A stretch of 64,000 bases of DNA from JAIXWP01 sp965247015 (GCA_965247015.1 CBDFGG010000003.1:310001-374000), one strand, 5' to 3'. Positions 1-9,118 are shown, counted from the first letter of the stretch. Program-made: numbers and translations. Notes: generated by a model not told the origin, from the sequence alone.

Positions 1-1
1 T

Positions 2-1198
2 GTTCTTGCAGGAAATCACACTGGCACTGGCGCTGACATCATTAGGTTAGACGAAAATCTCGATACAATATGGGAAATTGACGATATCCAAGATCCTGAA
101 CTGCAAAATTGGGGTGGTGGGGAGCTTGGTAATGAAGATCTAATATTGGGCTATACTGGTGGTAACATCCCTTGGAATGTATTGGAAATGTCAAGATATT
201 CTAGTGAGGCAGAATTACTCAATAACTATGCTATCGAACTCGACTATGATTTTAGTAGGCCCACAACGTTCATCATTGACGACTCATTACTTTATGTGAG
301 TTTCTCGAGGATATTAATTAACCAGTACAGAAGAAATTATATTGTTTGCTACAATGCGATAACGGGTGAAGAGATTTGGGAAACACATCAGATAGAAAAT
401 GGCGAAGCACTTGGTTTTACAGATGGATTAATGTGTATGACTACAGACGGTCAGTTGAAGCTCGTTTACGTAGAACAAACAGGCCCTGATAATCCTGGAA
501 TGTTCCACTCAGGATGGCTTGGATATTTTAAAGTGGTAACCATCGACGCGCAAACTGGGCAGATATATAATGAATCAACTTTGAGCGAACTTGAACAACA
601 ATCGTATGTGGTCGATGCTGCCGCAACGGATGATGGTGGACTTGTTTTTCTTTTTTGGGCAATAAATCCGGAAAATGAAACTTCTGCTTCTTTTGGAATA
701 ATGAAGTTAGATAGCGATATGAACTTAGAGTGGCGAAGGCATTATATTCAACCCATCGATTTAGAAGTTTATGAAAATGCCTCGTACCTCAAAGACTTGG
801 AAACAACGAGCGATGATTGCATTGTTGCTGTTGGGGATGCGATGGGAACATATTTTGAAACACAAATTAGCATCCAATACCCATGGGTCCTAAAAGTGGA
901 TGCTTGTGGGAATGAGATGGTGAGTGATTGTGCGTTGAGCGGTGTGGGTGAAATTTCTGGTGCGGATAAAATCTCCATCTACCCCAACCCCGCGCGCGAT
1001 CGCATTTACCTCAAAGGAAAAAATACGATCAAACATGTCTCCATTTACGATCTGCAAGGCAAGATGGTACACGACGAATCATTCAGCGGCTCACTAGAAC
1101 AAACCCTCTTCATCGACCACCTCACCCCCGGTCTCTACCTCGTCCAAGCCACCGATCAAACCGGCGCTATCACGACTTCTAAAGTGACGAGATACTAG
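2..1198 (+). CDS. T9SS type A sorting-domain protein, 5'-truncated by the window edge
   Basis: The reading frame is open to the left edge, so the true start lies outside the window; the visible part codes for about 398 residues. The body has repeated aromatic/glycine-rich strands typical of a secreted beta-propeller-like protein. The last ~80 residues form a type IX secretion C-terminal sorting domain: the motif ISIYPNPARDRIYL, a GLYLVQ-like strand, and a basic end at TRY. Such domains take cargo across the outer membrane through the Por machinery and are then usually cleaved. The molecular function of the body is not recognised. It is followed by an inverted-repeat gap and the promoter of the next gene. 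Confidence 0.85.
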   Translation, partial: VLAGNHTGTGADIIRLDENLDTIWEIDDIQDPELQNWGGGELGNEDLILGYTGGNIPWNVLEMSRYSSEAELLNNYAIELDYDFSRPTTFIIDDSLLYVSFSRILINQYRRNYIVCYNAITGEEIWETHQIENGEALGFTDGLMCMTTDGQLKLVYVEQTGPDNPGMFHSGWLGYFKVVTIDAQTGQIYNESTLSELEQQSYVVDAAATDDGGLVFLFWAINPENETSASFGIMKLDSDMNLEWRRHYIQPIDLEVYENASYLKDLETTSDDCIVAVGDAMGTYFETQISIQYPWVLKVDACGNEMVSDCALSGVGEISGADKISIYPNPARDRIYLKGKNTIKHVSIYDLQGKMVHDESFSGSLEQTLFIDHLTPGLYLVQATDQTGAITTSKVTRY

Positions 1199-1314
1199 TG
1201 ACGAGTTACTAGAGTAGTGACTAACGGGAAAGAGATTCAGTGCCTGTTTGGGACTGTCTCACTACATCTCTAGTATCTACTCTAGTCACTAGTCGTTAGT
1301 ATCTAGTAACTGAG
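1199..1314. repeat. Imperfect inverted repeat after the T9SS gene, possible terminator
   Basis: The stretch just after the stop (about 1200-1223, word GAGTTACTAGAGTAG) is nearly the reverse complement of about 1275-1297 (CTACTCTAGTCACTAGTC). The short word TAGTnACT recurs on both sides. A transcript could fold back on itself here. This resembles the word-based fold-back gaps seen elsewhere in the window. The terminator role is inferred. Confidence 0.5.
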
Positions 1315-1346
1315 TTTGTCATTTGTCATTGTTTGCAGTATCTTTG
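1315..1346 (+). promoter_or_regulatory. Bacteroidota-type promoter for the TPR gene
   Basis: A -33 TTTG at 1315-1318 and a -7 TATCTTTG at 1339-1346 are separated by 20 nt, matching the phylum's housekeeping sigma consensus (TTTG, N19-21, TAnnTTTG). The predicted transcript start just downstream supports the ATG at 1371 rather than the in-frame TTG at 1323. Confidence 0.6.
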
Positions 1347-1370
1347 AATACCCGAATACTTCCGGTGCCT

Positions 1371-2771
1371 ATGAATGAAGAAGACCGCGACCAGCATAAC
1401 GCTGAAGAACTGGTGAATCGGTACGAAAAGATGGTGGCGAACGATGAGTCGTATTACTTCGATATAGAAGAATTCGAAGGAATAGTAGATTTCTATTGCG
1501 ATAACAACAAATTCAGCCAAGCCCTCACTGCGATTACCTACGCCTATACGCTATTCCCAGAGAATACCTCTATGATGCTGCGCGAAAGTCAGATCCTAGC
1601 AGGGATGGGCCGACTTACAAAAGCATTGGCCCGTTTAAAAGTTTTGGAAAAATTTGAACCCCAAAATCAAGAGGTCATCCTCACGATGGGTTCGATCTAC
1701 AGCCAATTACGAGAACACAAACAAGCCATTGAGCTATTCAAACGCGCTCTCGAGATGGGTGGCGATGAAATGGAAGAGGAAATCTACCTCGAAATCGCTT
1801 TGGAATATGAAAATATGGACCGTTTCGATAAAGCCATCGAGACGCTCCAAGAGGCATTGACCAAAACGCCTGACAACGAGACCTTGCTTTACGAACTCGC
1901 ATATTGCTTTGAAACAGCAGACCGCACTGCGGAATGTATCGAGTACTATTTGGCCTTTATCGAGACACATCCTTTTAGCTTCCCAGCATGGTATAACCTC
2001 GGAAACGCCTACCAAAAACTAGAACAACTGGAAGAATCCATTGAAGCATACGACTATTGTATCGCTATTCAAGGGGATTTTGCTCCTGCCTATTATAACA
2101 AGGCTCACGCATTATTTAAAATGGATAAGTATGCGGAAGCCATCGCTGTATTTGAAGAAACGTATGCATACGAACCTCCTCAAGCGCCCATCTACTGTCA
2201 CATTGGTGAGTGCTTCGAAAAAATGGAAGAGTTCGATAAAGCGCTTTTTTATTACAGAAAATCTATTCAAAACGATGAATATTACGCCGATGCCTATTTG
2301 GGTATTGGGATGGTAATGGACCTTCAAGGCAAAACCCCTGAGGCCATTTCCTACATCGAACGCGCCATTGAACTCGAACCTGAAAATCCTGACTACCATT
2401 TGTTCTTGGTAGAAGTATTGAAAAAAGTAGGGCACCTTGCAGAGGCAGAAGCAATCACGGAAACCCTCGTGGTTCGCTTTCCTGACAATGAAGATGTATG
2501 GCTCGATCACAGTGATTTATTCTTCGTGCAAAAAAACTATAACCAAGCAATTGCCATCATCAATGAAGGATGGCAAAAGAATCCGCAAAGTTCGGTATTG
2601 GGTTATCGCAAAATAGCTTACCTCCTCGCCTCAGAGAAAAAAGAAGACGCATACGATTTAATGTTACGTATGTTCCTCAATGATCCCGCAGGCATGGAAG
2701 AATTGGTAGAGTATTACCCCGCCATCAAAGACGATCTCTTTTATGCGGATTTGATGAGAAATAAACAGTAA
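1371..2771 (+). CDS. Tetratricopeptide repeat protein
   Basis: A 466-residue protein built almost wholly of tandem 34-residue TPR units, about ten or eleven. Recurrent A-x-x-x-Y/F-x-x-A and P-x-n signatures are visible, for example in the stretches around LGNAYQKLEQLEESIEAYDY and IGECFEKMEEFDKALFYYRK. There is no clear signal peptide, so it is probably a cytoplasmic scaffold for protein-protein contacts. The ATG at 1371 is preferred because the in-frame TTG at 1323 lies upstream of the promoter's -7 box. Similar TPR proteins are common in Bacteroidota; the partner cannot be told from sequence. The phosphosulfolactate synthase gene follows behind its own -7 box. Confidence 0.85.
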   Translation: MNEEDRDQHNAEELVNRYEKMVANDESYYFDIEEFEGIVDFYCDNNKFSQALTAITYAYTLFPENTSMMLRESQILAGMGRLTKALARLKVLEKFEPQNQEVILTMGSIYSQLREHKQAIELFKRALEMGGDEMEEEIYLEIALEYENMDRFDKAIETLQEALTKTPDNETLLYELAYCFETADRTAECIEYYLAFIETHPFSFPAWYNLGNAYQKLEQLEESIEAYDYCIAIQGDFAPAYYNKAHALFKMDKYAEAIAVFEETYAYEPPQAPIYCHIGECFEKMEEFDKALFYYRKSIQNDEYYADAYLGIGMVMDLQGKTPEAISYIERAIELEPENPDYHLFLVEVLKKVGHLAEAEAITETLVVRFPDNEDVWLDHSDLFFVQKNYNQAIAIINEGWQKNPQSSVLGYRKIAYLLASEKKEDAYDLMLRMFLNDPAGMEELVEYYPAIKDDLFYADLMRNKQ

Positions 2772-2782
2772 TACATTCTCCT

Positions 2783-2790
2783 TATCTTTG
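2783..2790 (+). promoter_or_regulatory. Putative -7 box upstream of the phosphosulfolactate synthase operon
   Basis: TATCTTTG matches TAnnTTTG and lies 42 nt before the ATG. A strong -33 TTTG at the right spacing is not seen. A purine-rich AAGGAGG at about 2799-2805 lies downstream, probably too far from the ATG to serve as ribosome binding site. Confidence 0.45.
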
Positions 2791-2832
2791 CCCTCCTCAA
2801 GGAGGAATTAACCTTAATTCACCCGTTACTAC

Positions 2833-3618
2833 ATGAACTTTAATCTTAATCACTTACCAGAACGCACCAAAAAATCTCGCAATGCGGGAATTACCATGGT
2901 GATGGACAAAGGCATCAGCATCCGCCAAGCGGAAGACCTAATCGAAACATCTGGTGAGTTTGTTGACCTTGTAAAACTTGGATTCGGAACTTCAGCCTTC
3001 GCTAAAAACGTGAAGGACAAAGTAGATCTATACAAGAAAAATGACATGGATGTGTATGTTGGAGGTACGCTTTTCGAAGCATTCTACGTACGCAATCAAA
3101 TGGACGAATACGAGCGCTACATCAATAAATTAGGCATTACTACCCTCGAGGTTTCTGATGGAAGTATGGCTATACCACATGATGACAAATGCGAACTCAT
3201 CGCGAAGTATGCGAAAAACTACAAAGTGCTTTCAGAAGTTGGTTCAAAAGAAGAAGGGATCTTAATCTCTCCTTCTAAGTGGATCAAAATGATGAGCACC
3301 GAACTTCAAGCGGGAAGCTGGAAGGTAATCGCTGAAGCACGCGAGAGCGGTACCGTAGGTATCTACCGTCCTAATGGTCAAGCACACGTTGTGTTGATCA
3401 ATAAAATCCTTCAAAAAGTAAAAGCAGAAGACATTCTTTGGGAAGCTCCAAAGAAGGCTCAACAAGTATATTTTATCAAACATCTCGGACACAATGTAAA
3501 CCTTGGAAACATCGCAGAAAATGAGGTGATTCCATTGGAATGTTTGCGCATCGGATTGAGAGGAGACACCTTCTTCAATTATTTGCCAGAAAACATTGTA
3601 GCCAAAATGAAAGGGTAA
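2833..3618 (+). CDS. comA: Phosphosulfolactate synthase (ComA family)
   Basis: A 261-residue cytoplasmic TIM-barrel-type enzyme. Family members add sulfite to phosphoenolpyruvate to give (2R)-phospho-3-sulfolactate. Visible family signatures are the N-terminal GITMVMDKG, VDLVKLGFGTSA near residue 46, GGTLFE, EVSDGS near 113, and SEVGSKEEG near 137. Length is typical. In Bacteroidota this enzyme may supply C3-sulfonates such as sulfolactate or cysteate, possibly towards sulfonolipids; that link is inference. A rhodanese gene begins one base after the stop, so the two are surely co-transcribed, and a sulfur carrier next to a sulfite-using enzyme is a sensible pairing. Confidence 0.88.
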   Translation: MNFNLNHLPERTKKSRNAGITMVMDKGISIRQAEDLIETSGEFVDLVKLGFGTSAFAKNVKDKVDLYKKNDMDVYVGGTLFEAFYVRNQMDEYERYINKLGITTLEVSDGSMAIPHDDKCELIAKYAKNYKVLSEVGSKEEGILISPSKWIKMMSTELQAGSWKVIAEARESGTVGIYRPNGQAHVVLINKILQKVKAEDILWEAPKKAQQVYFIKHLGHNVNLGNIAENEVIPLECLRIGLRGDTFFNYLPENIVAKMKG

Positions 3619-3619
3619 C

Positions 3620-3943
3620 ATGATCAAAGAAATCACAGCTTCTCAATTAAAGAGCTGGCAAGACCAAAACACTTCTTTTCAATTAATAGATATTCGAGAA
3701 GAAGAAGAAATCGCAGTAGGCACCATTGGTGGTATTTCGATCCCTATGGATCAAATCATCAAACGCCGAAGCGAATTGCGCCGCGATATTCCTGTTGTCA
3801 TTCATTGCAACTCAGGGAAACGCAGCAGAGCTGTGGTTTATACACTCGTTACCAAATACGAAATGAACAATATTTACAGCCTGTGCGGAGGAATTCAATC
3901 CTACGCTCAGGAGGTAAATCCTCAAGTGCTTCACGCCTACTAA
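3620..3943 (+). CDS. Rhodanese-like domain protein
   Basis: A 107-residue single rhodanese domain. The active-site loop reads HCNSGKRSR, which keeps the catalytic cysteine and the CxxGxRS shape of sulfurtransferases. The N-terminal substrate strand LIDIREEEE matches the usual DvRe motif. It has no signal peptide, so it is a cytoplasmic persulfide carrier. The one-base gap to the phosphosulfolactate synthase and the 15-base gap to the DedA gene place it inside an operon. Small free-standing rhodaneses of this type (GlpE/PspE-like) are common; the specific acceptor is unknown. Confidence 0.88.
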   Translation: MIKEITASQLKSWQDQNTSFQLIDIREEEEIAVGTIGGISIPMDQIIKRRSELRRDIPVVIHCNSGKRSRAVVYTLVTKYEMNNIYSLCGGIQSYAQEVNPQVLHAY

Positions 3944-3958
3944 TATCCTCAACCCTAC

Positions 3959-4612
3959 ATGGAAATCCTTCAATCCATCATCGATTTCACTTTGCATATC
4001 GATGAGAAACTTCAGTACTTTATTTCGGAATACGGTACACTGACTTATGCTATTCTATTCCTCATCGTATTTGTAGAAACTGGATTGATTGTGATGCCTC
4101 TGCTTCCTGGCGACTCTCTGCTTTTCGCAGCTGGCGCTCTTGCTGCAGCTCCAGGATCTGACCTCAAAATTTACATCATCATTCCGTTGCTCATCCTTGC
4201 GGCATTGTCCGGAGACAACGTGAATTATTTCATCGGCAAATTCTTTAGTGCCCAAATAAAAAAGCGAGAACGCATTTTATTTTTCAAGAAAAAATACATC
4301 GAAGACACCGAAGCATTTTATGAAAAGCACGGTGGCAAAACAGTGATCATGGCACGCTTCGTTCCCATTGTTCGCACCATTGCTCCATTCGTTGCAGGCG
4401 CTAGTAATATGGATTACAGAAAATACATCACATTCTGTATCGCAGGTGCAGTGCTGTGGGTCGTTGGTTTATCTATGCTCGGTTATGCATTCGGTAATTT
4501 GGAAATTGTAAAAAACAATTTCGAGATTGTCATTCTAAGCATCATTGCCATCAGTGTATTGCCCATCATCATTGGATTTATTCGTTCGAAACTTTCTAAG
4601 AAAACAGCATGA
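3959..4612 (+). CDS. DedA/VTT-family membrane protein
   Basis: A 217-residue integral membrane protein with about five hydrophobic segments. The DedA/VTT signature is clear: VFVETGLIVMPLLPGDSLLF near residue 40, a GDNVNYFIGK segment near 85, and RFVPIVRTIAPFVAGAS near 139, with the two re-entrant helix arginines. DedA proteins are thought to flip or transport lipids such as undecaprenyl phosphate or phosphatidylethanolamine and to support proton-motive-force homeostasis. Its last bases overlap aroE by 4 nt (ATGA), so the two are translationally coupled. Confidence 0.9.
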   Translation: MEILQSIIDFTLHIDEKLQYFISEYGTLTYAILFLIVFVETGLIVMPLLPGDSLLFAAGALAAAPGSDLKIYIIIPLLILAALSGDNVNYFIGKFFSAQIKKRERILFFKKKYIEDTEAFYEKHGGKTVIMARFVPIVRTIAPFVAGASNMDYRKYITFCIAGAVLWVVGLSMLGYAFGNLEIVKNNFEIVILSIIAISVLPIIIGFIRSKLSKKTA

Positions 4613-5346
4613 AGCTATTCGGTCTCGTAGGCCATCCCCTCACGCATTCTTTTTCGGCGAAATATTTCTCAGAAAAATTCCAAGAACTCGGACTCACTGA
4701 TTACGAATACCGAAATTTCGATATTCCAGATATTTCTTTGATCAGAGAAATCTGCGAAGCGCATCCCGAATTAAAAGGATTTAATGTGACGATTCCTTAC
4801 AAAGAATCAATCATTCCTTTTCTTGATGGCATCGATCCAGAAGCACGGCTTATCGGTGCTGTGAATTGTGTTCAGATCAATGACGAAGGTTTGCTGATTG
4901 GATATAACACCGACTCTTATGGTTTCTATCATAGTATAAAACCATTTTTAGAAAATAAAAATGAACGTGCGCTCATCCTCGGCACTGGCGGCAGTTCTAA
5001 GGCGATAGCTTATGTGCTGAAAAAACTAGGGATTAAAGTTTTTTATGCATCACGAAATCCTTCAGCGACTAATCATGTTGCTTACAGTGAAATCAACGCA
5101 GAGACGATTGCCTACTTTCCCCTGATCATTAATTGCACACCGCTTGGAACGTTTCCCAATGTCAATGAATGTCCAGATATTCCCTACGAAGGATTAAACG
5201 ATTCCCATTTCCTTTACGACCTCACTTATAATCCGAGCGAATCTCTTTTTTTACAAAAAGGAAAAGAAAAAGGTGCGCTCACCAGCAATGGCCTGTTAAT
5301 GCTGCAACTTCAGGCTGAAAAGAGCTGGAAAATTTGGCACCAATAG
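4609..5346 (+). CDS. aroE: Shikimate dehydrogenase
   Basis: A 245-residue enzyme that reduces 3-dehydroshikimate to shikimate with NADPH in aromatic amino-acid synthesis. Substrate-binding motifs are present: GHPLTHSFSAKYF at residue 8, NVTIPYKE with the catalytic lysine near 65, GAVNCVQ near 85, and NTDSYGF with the catalytic aspartate near 100. A nucleotide-binding GTGGSSKA follows near 125, then NCTPLGTFP near 175. It is slightly short compared with the E. coli enzyme (~270), as usual in Bacteroidota. The start overlaps the DedA stop (ATGA). Confidence 0.95.
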   Translation: MKLFGLVGHPLTHSFSAKYFSEKFQELGLTDYEYRNFDIPDISLIREICEAHPELKGFNVTIPYKESIIPFLDGIDPEARLIGAVNCVQINDEGLLIGYNTDSYGFYHSIKPFLENKNERALILGTGGSSKAIAYVLKKLGIKVFYASRNPSATNHVAYSEINAETIAYFPLIINCTPLGTFPNVNECPDIPYEGLNDSHFLYDLTYNPSESLFLQKGKEKGALTSNGLLMLQLQAEKSWKIWHQ

Positions 5347-5387
5347 CCTTTTTTCATCGACGAAATGATATAAATCATCGATAAAAA

Positions 5388-5418
5388 TTTGGTCTTAGTC
5401 GATTAATGTGTACTTTTG
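5388..5418 (+). promoter_or_regulatory. Bacteroidota-type promoter for the PAP2/haloperoxidase-like gene
   Basis: TTTG at 5388-5391 and TACTTTTG at 5411-5418 with a 19-nt spacer match the consensus well, and the ATG follows 25 nt downstream. Short GTCGA/TCGAC words flank both boxes and could be an operator, which is speculative. Confidence 0.6.
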
Positions 5419-5443
5419 TTCGACTAACACAAACTTTTGACCG

Positions 5444-6994
5444 ATGAAAAAATTTTACACCTTGATTTTAGGGGCGATGATGGCAACACCTATGTTGGCC
5501 CAAAACAATGTGAACACTTACCCTGCAGACGTTGCGAATGACTACGTAGATCTGCTTCTTGAGATGGTGCCCAGCACTCCAGGTTTCACTCCCCCCGTTG
5601 CATCACGTTCTTTCGGATATATCGGCCTTTCACTCTACGAATCATTACAACCAGGTATTCCTACAAAAGGAAGCTTGAGCGGTTTTGCAAATGAATTGAG
5701 TAACCTACCAGTAGCTGATGCAAACGCCAATTACCATTGGCCTACGGTTGCAAATAATGCATTGGCTACTATTATCGATAGCCTTTATTACAATACGCCA
5801 CAAACCAATAAAGATCTATTACACGGACTTCGTGATACGTATAACGCAGCATACGCTTCAGAAGAAAACTATGAAGAATCTGTTGCATACGGCGTGGCTG
5901 TAGCAAATGCTGTTTTTGAATATTCATCAGTAGATGGCGGACACCATTGCCAAGTGGCAAATTTTCCAGCGTCATATATTCCTCCAGTAGGTGAAGGACT
6001 TTGGGAACCACTAGTAGTAAATGGTACAGAGCAAAAAGCACTTCAACCATATTGGGGAAATAATAGAGCATTTGCAGCAGTCAATGAAGATGATGCTATC
6101 ATGCCTGTAGAATTCCTTCCAGAGTTTTCTACCGACGAGGCTTCAGCTTGGCATTTGGCACAAGACGAAGTTTATTCGGTAGGTCTCAACCTTACAGAAG
6201 AACAAGGAATCATCGCTAATTGGTGGGCTGATGGCAGTGGTACAATCACTCCTCCTGGTCACTCGATGAGCATGGCTCGTCAACTTCTACTAGCAGAAAA
6301 TGCGAATCTTGAAAAAGCAGCAATCGCTTATGGAATGCTTGGTGTAGCGCTCTCTGACGCATTCATGGTATGTTGGAAAACCAAATTCATTTATAATACA
6401 GAACGTCCTATCACTTATATCCAAGAGCAAATTGATGCAACATGGTCTCCGTTGATTGGCACTCCTCCTTTCCCTGAGTTCCCATCTGGACACTCTTCAC
6501 AAAGCGGTGCTATGGGTACAGTATTGACATACCTCTTCGGAGAAAATGTAAGCTTTACAGATGAAACTTGGACCAACACATGGGGCCCAGCTCGCACGTA
6601 CAACAGCATTTGGGAAGCCGCAGAAGAAGCTGCTGTATCTCGCTTGTATGGCGGAATTCACCCAACATACGGAAATCAGGGTGGTCTTTCATTAGGAACA
6701 GAAATCGGAAATAATATCATCGATCTTTTCGAAGAAGCATCCATCGTAGTGAGTACAGAAGAACTTGCTGCAAATACTATCACTGTATATCCAAACCCAG
6801 CGAAGGACGTGCTTTTCATCGCAGATCAAAAACCTGCACAAATGATACGTCTCTTCAATACACAAGGTCAACTTGCAATGCAAGAAAGCAATACCAACAG
6901 ATTGAACATTGCCGAACTTCAAACAGGGGTGTACATTGTAGAAGTAACCACTGCTGACAACAGCGTAATGCACAAGCAAATCATTAAGAATTAA
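5444..6994 (+). CDS. Secreted PAP2/vanadium-haloperoxidase-fold enzyme with T9SS sorting domain
   Basis: A 516-residue protein with a Sec signal peptide ending near MLAQ (residue 20). The middle holds the acid phosphatase/vanadium haloperoxidase active-site set: K-x6-RP (KTKFIYNTERP, ~310), PSGHSS (~346) and a third motif around SRLYGGIHPTY (~400), where the histidine is kept. The C-terminus from about 446 is a T9SS sorting domain (ITVYPNPAKDVLF). Proteins of this fold either hydrolyse phosphate monoesters or, with vanadate, oxidise halides; sequence alone does not decide which. It is exported and probably surface-attached or released. It stands alone with its own promoter. Confidence 0.85.
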   Translation: MKKFYTLILGAMMATPMLAQNNVNTYPADVANDYVDLLLEMVPSTPGFTPPVASRSFGYIGLSLYESLQPGIPTKGSLSGFANELSNLPVADANANYHWPTVANNALATIIDSLYYNTPQTNKDLLHGLRDTYNAAYASEENYEESVAYGVAVANAVFEYSSVDGGHHCQVANFPASYIPPVGEGLWEPLVVNGTEQKALQPYWGNNRAFAAVNEDDAIMPVEFLPEFSTDEASAWHLAQDEVYSVGLNLTEEQGIIANWWADGSGTITPPGHSMSMARQLLLAENANLEKAAIAYGMLGVALSDAFMVCWKTKFIYNTERPITYIQEQIDATWSPLIGTPPFPEFPSGHSSQSGAMGTVLTYLFGENVSFTDETWTNTWGPARTYNSIWEAAEEAAVSRLYGGIHPTYGNQGGLSLGTEIGNNIIDLFEEASIVVSTEELAANTITVYPNPAKDVLFIADQKPAQMIRLFNTQGQLAMQESNTNRLNIAELQTGVYIVEVTTADNSVMHKQIIKN

Positions 6995-7012
6995 TGACTA
7001 ATTTCGCGGTCT

Positions 7013-7852
7013 ATGGGCAACCACCGCGTAGTCATTGAACCACATACCACCGATAAAAACTATTGGAAGGACCTTTGGAAATTCCGAGAGCTCTTTTATT
7101 TCCTTGCATGGCGCGACTTACTGGTCCGTTATAAGCAAACAGCAATTGGTGTGTTGTGGAGCATCATTCGACCATTGCTCACACTATCAGTGATGGCATT
7201 CATCGGATGGTTATTTGAATCAAATATTCCAGAGGGCACGCCGCGACTATTATTGGTCGCGGCGGCTACTCTTCCTTGGACCTTTTTCTCCACGGCATTC
7301 AGCGAAAGCGCCAACAGCCTCATCGCGAATTCCAACCTCCTCACTAAAGTTTATTTCCCTCGAATGATTGTGCCTGCAAGCACCATCATTGTATGTCTGG
7401 TTGACTTCCTCATTTCATTCGCAATCCTCATCGTGTTGATGGTCGTGTATCAATACACGCCATCTATCAATATGTTGATGCTACCGCTGTTCCTGCTACT
7501 TGCTTTGATCACAGCACTCGGCAGCGGACTCTACATCGCTGCACTAAATGTTAAGTACCGCGACTTTCGATACATCGTTCCGTTTATCGTTCAATTCGGA
7601 TTATACATTTCACCGATTGCATTTAGCAGTCAAGACATCTATCAAAGCGAACGTATACCAGAAGTCATCAAATGGATTTATTCTATGAATCCAATGGTCG
7701 CAGTCATCGATGGCTTCCGCTGGTCGATACTCGGCACCAATGATCTTTACTTACCAGGATTTTTCATCTCATCAGCGATATCCCTTTTCCTATTGTTCTT
7801 CGGAATTCATTATTTCCGAAAAACAGAAAAGTCATTTGCTGATGTGATATAA
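7013..7852 (+). CDS. wzm: Polysaccharide ABC exporter, permease (Wzm-like, ABC-2 type)
   Basis: A 279-residue inner-membrane permease. The N-terminus has the amphipathic RELFYFLAWRDLLVRYKQT segment typical of the Wzm/KpsM/TagG family, followed by six hydrophobic helices, and the end reads FRKTEKSFADVI. It works with the ATPase encoded 8 nt downstream to move a finished lipid-linked glycan across the inner membrane. It opens a long run of glycan assembly genes, so it probably exports an O-antigen-like or other surface polysaccharide. Confidence 0.9.
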   Translation: MGNHRVVIEPHTTDKNYWKDLWKFRELFYFLAWRDLLVRYKQTAIGVLWSIIRPLLTLSVMAFIGWLFESNIPEGTPRLLLVAAATLPWTFFSTAFSESANSLIANSNLLTKVYFPRMIVPASTIIVCLVDFLISFAILIVLMVVYQYTPSINMLMLPLFLLLALITALGSGLYIAALNVKYRDFRYIVPFIVQFGLYISPIAFSSQDIYQSERIPEVIKWIYSMNPMVAVIDGFRWSILGTNDLYLPGFFISSAISLFLLFFGIHYFRKTEKSFADVI

Positions 7853-7860
7853 ATAGAATT

Positions 7861-9117
7861 ATGAGCAAACCCATCATCACCGTCGAACACCTCACAAAGA
7901 GTTATGTGCTGCGCCATCAGCAGCAAGAACGCTATGTGGCGTTGCGTGATGTATTGGCAAATAAAGCAAAGAACTTATTCAAAGGAGGATCTTCTAATTC
8001 AAGTACAAAAGAAGAATTTCTTGCATTGAATGATTTGAGTTTTCAAATCAATGAAGGTGATCGCGTCGGAATTATCGGACGCAATGGTGCTGGAAAAAGT
8101 ACATTGCTCAAAGTACTGAGCCGCATCATTACTCCCACCAAAGGAAAGATTACCATCGACGGTCGTATGGCCAGCCTTCTTGAAGTAGGAACTGGTTTTC
8201 ACCCTGAATTAACAGGACGAGAAAATATTTTCTTGAATGGCTCTATTCTCGGAATGAGCAAACGAGAAATTCAAGCAAAGTTTGATGAGATTGTTGCATT
8301 CTCCGAAGTGGAGCGCTTCCTCGATACTCCTGTAAAGCGCTATTCATCGGGGATGTATGTACGTTTGGCATTTTCTGTTGCCGCTCACCTCGAACCAGAA
8401 ATTCTCATTGTGGATGAAGTACTCGCCGTGGGTGACGCTGCATTCCAAAGAAAATGTTTGGGAAAAATGAGAGATGTAGCAGGCCAAGGCCGCACCGTTC
8501 TTTTTGTAAGTCATAACATGGCTGCCATTCAGAACTTATGCAATACAGGATTGTACTTGAAAAAAGGACAACTCCTTGCCAGTGGCAACAGCAATGATAT
8601 CATTCATGAATATTTGAAAGACGCTGCAGAAGCGCATTCCATTGATCTGGTTGATCGTAAAGAGCGCCAAGGAAATGGAGCACTTCGATTCACAAAAGTT
8701 TTCCTTCGTGATGCCCAAGGAACTACGGTTCAAGCGTTACAAAGCGGCAGTGAAGGCACCATTTGTATTTCCTTTGAAAACCGCAGCGGTGGGGCATTAC
8801 AGAACTTCGTCTTCTCATTTGGAATCGACGATGAATATGGTAACCGCATCACGTTTCTCAACAATGAATTGACCAATCAAGTATTTAATCAGGTACATCA
8901 GAAAGAAGGAGAAATTCAAATTCACTTGCCGAAAGTTTCGTTGCAAGGCGGACACTATTCCTTCACTCTATTCTCAAGTGTACAAAGCGAAATAGCAGAC
9001 TATATCATCGATGCAGGTAGTTTCAGTGTAGAAGATGGCGACTTTTTCGAAACAGGAAAAATTGCGCCGAGTGGGCAAGGTAATTTTTACATGCCGCATC
9101 AATTTGAATTGAAATAA
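7861..9117 (+). CDS. wzt: Polysaccharide ABC exporter, ATPase with C-terminal glycan-binding domain (Wzt-like)
   Basis: A 418-residue ATPase. Walker A is GRNGAGKST (residues 73-81), the signature motif YSSGMYVRLAFS lies near 162, and Walker B EILIVDEVLAVGD follows near 180. The ~150 residues after the nucleotide-binding domain (about 265-418) are beta-rich and match the C-terminal module of Wzt proteins, which recognises the end-modified O-polysaccharide before export. That implies the glycan is capped by a terminator residue, and the methyltransferases downstream would fit. It pairs with the permease just upstream. Confidence 0.92.
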   Translation: MSKPIITVEHLTKSYVLRHQQQERYVALRDVLANKAKNLFKGGSSNSSTKEEFLALNDLSFQINEGDRVGIIGRNGAGKSTLLKVLSRIITPTKGKITIDGRMASLLEVGTGFHPELTGRENIFLNGSILGMSKREIQAKFDEIVAFSEVERFLDTPVKRYSSGMYVRLAFSVAAHLEPEILIVDEVLAVGDAAFQRKCLGKMRDVAGQGRTVLFVSHNMAAIQNLCNTGLYLKKGQLLASGNSNDIIHEYLKDAAEAHSIDLVDRKERQGNGALRFTKVFLRDAQGTTVQALQSGSEGTICISFENRSGGALQNFVFSFGIDDEYGNRITFLNNELTNQVFNQVHQKEGEIQIHLPKVSLQGGHYSFTLFSSVQSEIADYIIDAGSFSVEDGDFFETGKIAPSGQGNFYMPHQFELK

Positions 9118-9118
9118 T

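Noticed and set aside
1323..1370. N-terminal extension of the TPR protein from TTG 1323
   Set aside because: It begins upstream of the -7 box at 1339-1346 and lacks TPR or signal-peptide features; the ATG at 1371 is better.
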